Below, in pieces: positions 15,936-19,693 of a stretch of 19,693 bases of DNA. This DNA is from an uncultured Atopobium sp. (GTDB lineage: Bacteria; Actinomycetota; Coriobacteriia; Coriobacteriales; Atopobiaceae): the NCBI GenBank assembly GCA_937990665.1, contig CALKRF010000108.1, forward strand, positions 1 through 19,693, written 5' to 3'. Every line of letters begins with the position of its first letter. Positions within the stretch are counted from its first letter, which is position 1. The position numbers and the translations under genes are program-made. The notes beneath the pieces are model-generated. The model was given only the letters and a program-made list of their open reading frames with translations, did no database searches and had not been told where the DNA came from.

Positions 15936-18197
15936 GTGATTGAAATGGGAACAAATCTAACGTGGAATATCACATTAAAGGGGTTCGGGCTGTTCAAGAA
16001 TTGTTTAAGCGCTAAACTCCAGCTCAGCACTTCAAAAGTTGCTGTCTATGCGGGAAACGGGCAAGGTAAGACTTGTATCAGTCGACTATTTCGTGCTGCG
16101 GATCAAGACTGTGCAACAGCGGTTAGTGACACGATGATAAATCACGCTGACTCAACTGGTGAGTTTGAGTTTTCGTTTAGCGGGAAGGACAGTTCTGGGA
16201 AACTGCATATTAGCAAAACTCGTGGAGATAATCCAACCATAGTGAACGACACGGGATACCTGTTTCATGTTTTCAATACCGATTACGTGAGAGATAATCT
16301 GCAGTCTCAGCATTATTCGATTAACGGTGATGTATTTTCTGGCTATATCGTTGGTCGAGAGAACATTGATGTGTCAGACAAAAGGAAGCAACTTGATGAT
16401 CTCGGAAAGAAGGGCAAGCAAAAACGTATTGCGATAGATGGCGCAGTTGCCCAAGCACAGTCGGAGCTCAAGAATTATAAACTGTCGCGCTTAACCGAAT
16501 ATAAAACATTAACAACAGAAAACGTTCTTAAACTGGAGAATCGCACCAATCGATACGACGCTGCTCTTGCGAAATTTAACGCTCTAAACAATCTGCCCGA
16601 CGATATCCCGATTCTTGCTGGTCTTGTTTTTGACGATACGACCCTGTCGCTTGATGTGCTCAAAGAAATTTTGGAGACGTCATATACAAGGGAGAGCTTT
16701 GCAGAAGATTTTGCTGATTCTATGCGTCGAAAGAAGGTATTTGTCGAGCAAGGTCTGGCATTTCTTAAGGAGACAGGGGTAGATGATTGTCCGTTTTGTG
16801 GCAGGAAATTTGACGATAGTGCTCTTCAACTTATTCATATGTATGAGGAGTATTTGAAGGGTCAAGAGGTTAAGACCATATCTGCCATAGATGGTCAAAT
16901 TAATGCGTTAAGAGGATTCTTAAATAACTATAATTCTCTTTGCTCCGACTATCGAGCAAAGGCGACTACATTTGACTCTCTAAAGAGCGCATTTAACAAC
17001 ATTGCGAAAATCTCACTGGAGAAACTTCCTGAATATTCTGAAGTGGAGAATGTAGCAACTGCTGTCAACGATGTTCTCGACAAGAAGAAAGAGAATATTT
17101 CATTAGTTCTCTCATCGGACAGTGTCGAATCTCTAAGAGTTTTGCTTGAAAGCATAAGAGAGCAGATTTCGCTTATACAAGAAGCTTTCCGTAAATTTGA
17201 TCTAGCGGCAAACAATTTTAAAAAAGAGATGACTGACGCTAAAAATGAGCTATGTATTGAGAGAAAATATAAAGTACGCAACGAGTGTAACAAGATTATT
17301 TTGGAGCGCACGGAGCTTCTTGATCAATTTAAAAGCCTCGATGCTGAAATAAAAGAAGCTGAATCTAAAGGTCGACGGCCAAAAAGACAGCAGGTTGCCA
17401 ATATGCTCGCAGATCTTATTCGTAGCGTATTTGGTGCAAGATATATCTTCAAACCAGATAATTTCACCATTTCTCTCGGCGACGTTGAGCTCGGAGATGA
17501 TGCTGAAGACATAATGAGTGACGGCGAGAAATTTGTTCTCGCATTCTGCCACTATGTGGCTTCGACATGGAATCTGCTTGAAAACGATGATGATGCGAAG
17601 AAGCTGTTCTTTGTAATTGACGATCCGATTTCGAGCCTCGACTATCATTATGTTTATAGCGTCGTTCAGATTATTAGAGATTTGAACAGACTATTTGACG
17701 AATCCGGTGATCTGCGAGTGAGATTCCTCCTGCTGACTCACAACAGCGCCTTCTTTAACATGTTGGCGAGGAATAAAATTGTCCAAGATCTCTACACATT
17801 ACATGGTGCTGAGATTAGCAAATGCGACAAGCACTATATCACTCCTTATAGTGAGCATTTACAGGATTTGTATCATGTCGCAATTGAAGGCAGAAATCCA
17901 ACTCATACTACAGGCAATTCGATACGACAGGTTATCGAAACACTTTGGCGTTTTGATAATCCAGCAGAGCCCGATTTGCTCCATTACCTCAATGCAAAAG
18001 AGTGCAGCGACCTTCGCGATTGTGAGTTTATCTATACAGTATGCAACGATCAGTCACATGGCGCGTCGATATTCGATAGGGACCAATCACCTGACGATGA
18101 AGCAATAAGGCGCGCTTGTCTTGCTGTGTTGAACCATTTACAAGATCGTTATCCTGGTCAACTCGTTGCATCAGGCCTGATACTTGAGACGAATTAA
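15936..18197 (+). CDS. RloC/PrrC-like AAA_13 ATPase, putative anticodon nuclease
   Basis: A 753-residue SMC/Rad50-like ATPase of the AAA_13 group. Walker A is GNGQGKT (40-46), the ABC-type signature is MSDGEK (527-532), Walker B is LFFVIDDPISSLD (557-569) and the switch His is H602. A long helical, coiled-coil middle holds CPFCG (C285, C288), placed like the zinc hook of RloC. The C-terminus has R664-x3-E668 and, 40 residues on, H708 in NDQSHG. This resembles the Arg-Glu-His triad of the PrrC/RloC anticodon nucleases (R-x3-E...H), which cut tRNA during phage infection. Likely a cytosolic abortive-infection effector (inference). The start is GTG 15936 with AAGGA at 4 bp. AT-rich codons unlike the metabolic genes suggest transfer. 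The frame is intact although its neighbours are decayed. Confidence 0.75.
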   Translation: MIEMGTNLTWNITLKGFGLFKNCLSAKLQLSTSKVAVYAGNGQGKTCISRLFRAADQDCATAVSDTMINHADSTGEFEFSFSGKDSSGKLHISKTRGDNPTIVNDTGYLFHVFNTDYVRDNLQSQHYSINGDVFSGYIVGRENIDVSDKRKQLDDLGKKGKQKRIAIDGAVAQAQSELKNYKLSRLTEYKTLTTENVLKLENRTNRYDAALAKFNALNNLPDDIPILAGLVFDDTTLSLDVLKEILETSYTRESFAEDFADSMRRKKVFVEQGLAFLKETGVDDCPFCGRKFDDSALQLIHMYEEYLKGQEVKTISAIDGQINALRGFLNNYNSLCSDYRAKATTFDSLKSAFNNIAKISLEKLPEYSEVENVATAVNDVLDKKKENISLVLSSDSVESLRVLLESIREQISLIQEAFRKFDLAANNFKKEMTDAKNELCIERKYKVRNECNKIILERTELLDQFKSLDAEIKEAESKGRRPKRQQVANMLADLIRSVFGARYIFKPDNFTISLGDVELGDDAEDIMSDGEKFVLAFCHYVASTWNLLENDDDAKKLFFVIDDPISSLDYHYVYSVVQIIRDLNRLFDESGDLRVRFLLLTHNSAFFNMLARNKIVQDLYTLHGAEISKCDKHYITPYSEHLQDLYHVAIEGRNPTHTTGNSIRQVIETLWRFDNPAEPDLLHYLNAKECSDLRDCEFIYTVCNDQSHGASIFDRDQSPDDEAIRRACLAVLNHLQDRYPGQLVASGLILETN

Positions 18198-18233
18198 AAC
18201 GAGTAAAAGGATAGTCCCTTTGACAACTTGCTT

Positions 18234-18267
18234 ACCCTGCCACGAGTTCGAATGTCCTGGGCAGGGT
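18234..18267. terminator. Foldback after the RloC-like gene
   Basis: ACCCTGCC (18234-18241) pairs with GGCAGGGT (18260-18267) across an 18-nt loop, without a T-run on either strand. It is a weak terminator candidate for the converging units. Confidence 0.3.
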
Positions 18268-18271
18268 TGCA

Positions 18272-18667
18272 TTAGGAACCTCCCATCGTTGAGGGAGTTC
18301 TTGTGGTGACTAGGAGAACCTTCTTGAAGTCCGTCATCAGAAGGCTGACGGTGTCGTAGTGGATGCTGGTGAGGTTCTCCACCTCGGCCTCGGCGAGGTA
18401 GGACGCTGCAATGCACTCAAAGTACTCCTGGTCAGGCTCCTCTTTGGGCATGTTGTAACTTCCGTACTTGGTGGCGTCATCTACGAAGACGAGCCCCTCG
18501 GCATCTATGACGTTGAAGCCTATTCTGTCCGAACTGTGCGCCTAGCCCTTCTTTAGAATCTTGATACTTCTGTAATCTAGGTGTTCGAAGATCATCTCAT
18601 GCAGCTTCTCGTCGATATTCTTGTGGCTGTCTGACTCTTTGCGTTGGAGGTTCGTTTCCTTGACGCG
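18272..18667 (-). pseudogene. yraN: Decayed yraN (UPF0102) gene
   Basis: On the minus strand one frame reads KLHEMIFEHLDYRSIKILKKG, then TAG (18544-18542), then continues with RIGFNVIDAEGLVFVDDATKYG, EYFECIAASYLAE and IHYDTVSLLMTDFKKVLL. This follows the YraN/UPF0102 plan (GE...YL..GY.IL.RNWR...GEIDIIA..LVFVEVKTR...A..YL...VRFDVV). Between IL and LVFV the spacing is the same, and the stop falls where the conserved Trp should be (TGG to TAG). A frameshift follows near the end: another frame gives SHHKNSL where the family has RHH. The GEIDIIA and EVK nuclease-like residues are also lost. No ribosome-binding site or ATG is clear. The gene is dead, but its GC-rich codons resemble the chromosome's own genes. 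Confidence 0.65.
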
Positions 18668-18852
18668 TCTTGTGTGCGAACGATGTATGCAGGAAAGAGG
18701 AAGTACAAGAGGAGAGTAAAATACGTTAAGTTTTACTGTCCATTGTAGTACCCACTAAGATTGGTTTTAGGTCTTATCTTTCTTTTTACATGCTTGAAAA
18801 TGGATTTATGAAATGTATTCTCAAAAGGCATTCATTACTAAGTGAGGCAAAA

Positions 18853-19107
18853 ATGGGCAGTTATTATATTAATTTTTATTTTCATAACATTGAGTATGAT
18901 GACGGATTCTATGGTGGAGAGTTTTCAGCCCCTGATTATCACGTATATTGCAAATTCTTATACGACAGAGAAACGCGTGAATTTATCGATATCTGGGACA
19001 ATACTCAACCTATTGATGAAATTCTTCCAATTCCAATTTGGTGGCTTGATATGAAGCTTGAAAAGAATGGCGAGCTTCATAAGCACGAAAGCAAAGTTAG
19101 CTATTAA
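18853..19107 (+). CDS. Hypothetical protein, 84 residues
   Basis: A small acidic, aromatic-rich protein (YYINFYFHNIEYDDGFYGGEF near the start, then WDNTQPIDEILPIPIWWLDM) with no signal peptide or membrane segment. I do not recognise the family. ATG 18853 has GTGAGG about 5 bp upstream. An in-frame ATG at 18790 gives 105 residues but lacks a site. Its stop TAA overlaps the stop of the convergent yjdF gene within TTAA. AT-rich codons match the neighbouring accessory DNA. Confidence 0.6.
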   Translation: MGSYYINFYFHNIEYDDGFYGGEFSAPDYHVYCKFLYDRETREFIDIWDNTQPIDEILPIPIWWLDMKLEKNGELHKHESKVSY

Positions 19108-19520
19108 TGGCCTCGATGTTTTTCTTTATGTTTTTGTTTCTTAAGCTCAAATTGATGTTGTTTTAGGACTGCTTGTTGTACTTTGTTGAAATTTTTAAGT
19201 TCTATTTTTCTAGCTTCAAGTTGTAGCTGTAGGGCCTGTTGCGATTTGGTACCTATACCTGTTTTCTGCATCTGTTTGCGTGCAGCACGTTGTTTTCGTT
19301 TGGGATTTTCAAAGGTACGGTTATTTTCAATAACCAATGATGGACTAAATTTAAGGCGATAAAAATTCTTGAGTATAAAGTCATATATTTCATAGTCTTT
19401 TGGTTCTGCGCCGAATATAACTTTTGCCACTGTAAGCTTATCGTCTTCAACACGTTCAAAGACGCCGACCCAAAAGGGAGCATCAAATAAAACGGTTAGC
19501 GTGACGCTAGATCGATTCAT
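19104..19520 (-). CDS. yjdF: YjdF family protein (DUF2992)
   Basis: A 138-residue protein that matches YjdF/DUF2992 along its length: LTVLFDAPFWVGVFERVEDDKL, VIFGAEPKDYEIYDFILKNFYRLKFSP, NPKRKQR, GIGTKSQQALQLQ, then a charged helical tail ending KHKEKHRGH. Biochemical function is unknown. In Firmicutes the gene is usually controlled by the yjdF riboswitch, which binds azaaromatic compounds, suggesting a part in response to toxic aromatics. The ATG has a strong CAAGGAGG 6 bp upstream. It probably stands alone as a unit, and its 3' end meets a small convergent gene. Sequence style suggests acquisition from or sharing with Firmicutes. Confidence 0.9.
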   Translation of the reverse strand: MNRSSVTLTVLFDAPFWVGVFERVEDDKLTVAKVIFGAEPKDYEIYDFILKNFYRLKFSPSLVIENNRTFENPKRKQRAARKQMQKTGIGTKSQQALQLQLEARKIELKNFNKVQQAVLKQHQFELKKQKHKEKHRGH

Positions 19521-19675
19521 GGAATTCCTCCTTGTATGTAGTTACACAAAGAACGGACAACCCAAGGAGGGAAGGTTACTTATCTCATACCTACGAGACG
19601 ACCGGGCTACCTACCGGTTCTGGCATACTTTATTTAGTACACGTTGCGTTTTTATCTTTGTGGACGTTTGTTGTT
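19521..19675 (-). promoter_or_regulatory. Candidate yjdF riboswitch with SD-sequestering helix
   Basis: The leader of yjdF is about 170 nt in the window and has structured segments: ACCGGTAGGTAGCCCGGT (19617-19600) and TCTCGTAGGTATGAGA (19595-19580), each able to form a hairpin. CCTCCTTG (19570-19563) is exactly complementary to the Shine-Dalgarno CAAGGAGG (19534-19527), so the site can be hidden or exposed. Position upstream of yjdF fits the azaaromatic-sensing yjdF riboswitch class. Match to its published consensus was not checked. Boundaries are approximate. Confidence 0.65.
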
Positions 19676-19693
19676 AGAAATAACGTCGACGCT

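Noticed and set aside
18234..18267. tRNA remnant or attachment site suggested by GAGTTCGAAT
   Set aside because: The T-loop-like string has no matching T-stem, and no duplicated copy was seen at the other island edge.
18359..18556. Plus-strand frame of 65 residues
   Set aside because: It is the complement of the yraN pseudogene, whose minus-strand frame gives the recognisable protein.

Overview
The window looks like chromosomal DNA from a fermentative, Gram-positive anaerobe, most likely an actinobacterium of the Coriobacteriia (Atopobium/Lancefieldella-like). This placement is an inference. It rests on a bifidobacterial-type phosphoketolase, a streptococcal (lysine)-type MurE, a DUF711 protein, mid-range GC, and strongly biased codons in the two metabolic genes. 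No 16S or ribosomal protein gene is present to confirm it.

Positions 1-4400 hold metabolic genes. A Thermoanaerobacter-type NADP/zinc secondary alcohol dehydrogenase has its own terminator. It is followed by a CobW/COG0523 metal-chaperone GTPase with a very His/Cys-rich tail. A large two-way terminator separates that gene from a convergent DUF711 (UPF0210) gene. Positions 4369-9250 hold a LacI-family regulator and the phosphoketolase gene xfp. A 22-bp perfect palindrome with a CG centre lies about 170 bp upstream of xfp and is a good LacI-type operator candidate. The whole xfp unit is flanked by roughly 345-bp inverted repeats. Each repeat contains the last ~40 codons of a lacI gene plus a trailer carrying three copies of a 23-25 bp motif. 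The downstream copy is only a lacI fragment. The gap after xfp also holds a triple-repeat foldback and a 16-bp palindrome.

Positions 9280-11141 hold murE on the minus strand and an initiator tRNA-Met with a textbook promoter and terminator. Positions 11237-15160 form a ferric-siderophore unit: a divergent IroE/Fes-type esterase, then a FecCD permease, an ABC ATPase and a Tat-type substrate-binding lipoprotein, closed by a strong terminator.

Positions 15160-18700 are a decayed accessory island. They hold an antitoxin-like mini-ORF, a 35-codon remnant of a type I methylase (hsdM) N-terminus, an intact 753-residue RloC/PrrC-like ATPase with zinc-hook cysteines and an R-x3-E...H putative anticodon-nuclease site, and a broken yraN (UPF0102) gene whose conserved Trp codon is now TAG. 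The pairing of an hsdM relic with an RloC-like gene recalls PrrC-type guard systems, in which an anticodon nuclease is held by a type I restriction complex. Here the restriction partner appears to be gone.

Positions 18790-19693 hold a small unknown ORF and a convergent yjdF (DUF2992) gene whose stops share a TTAA. The yjdF leader contains a sequence exactly complementary to its Shine-Dalgarno, as expected for a yjdF-type riboswitch.
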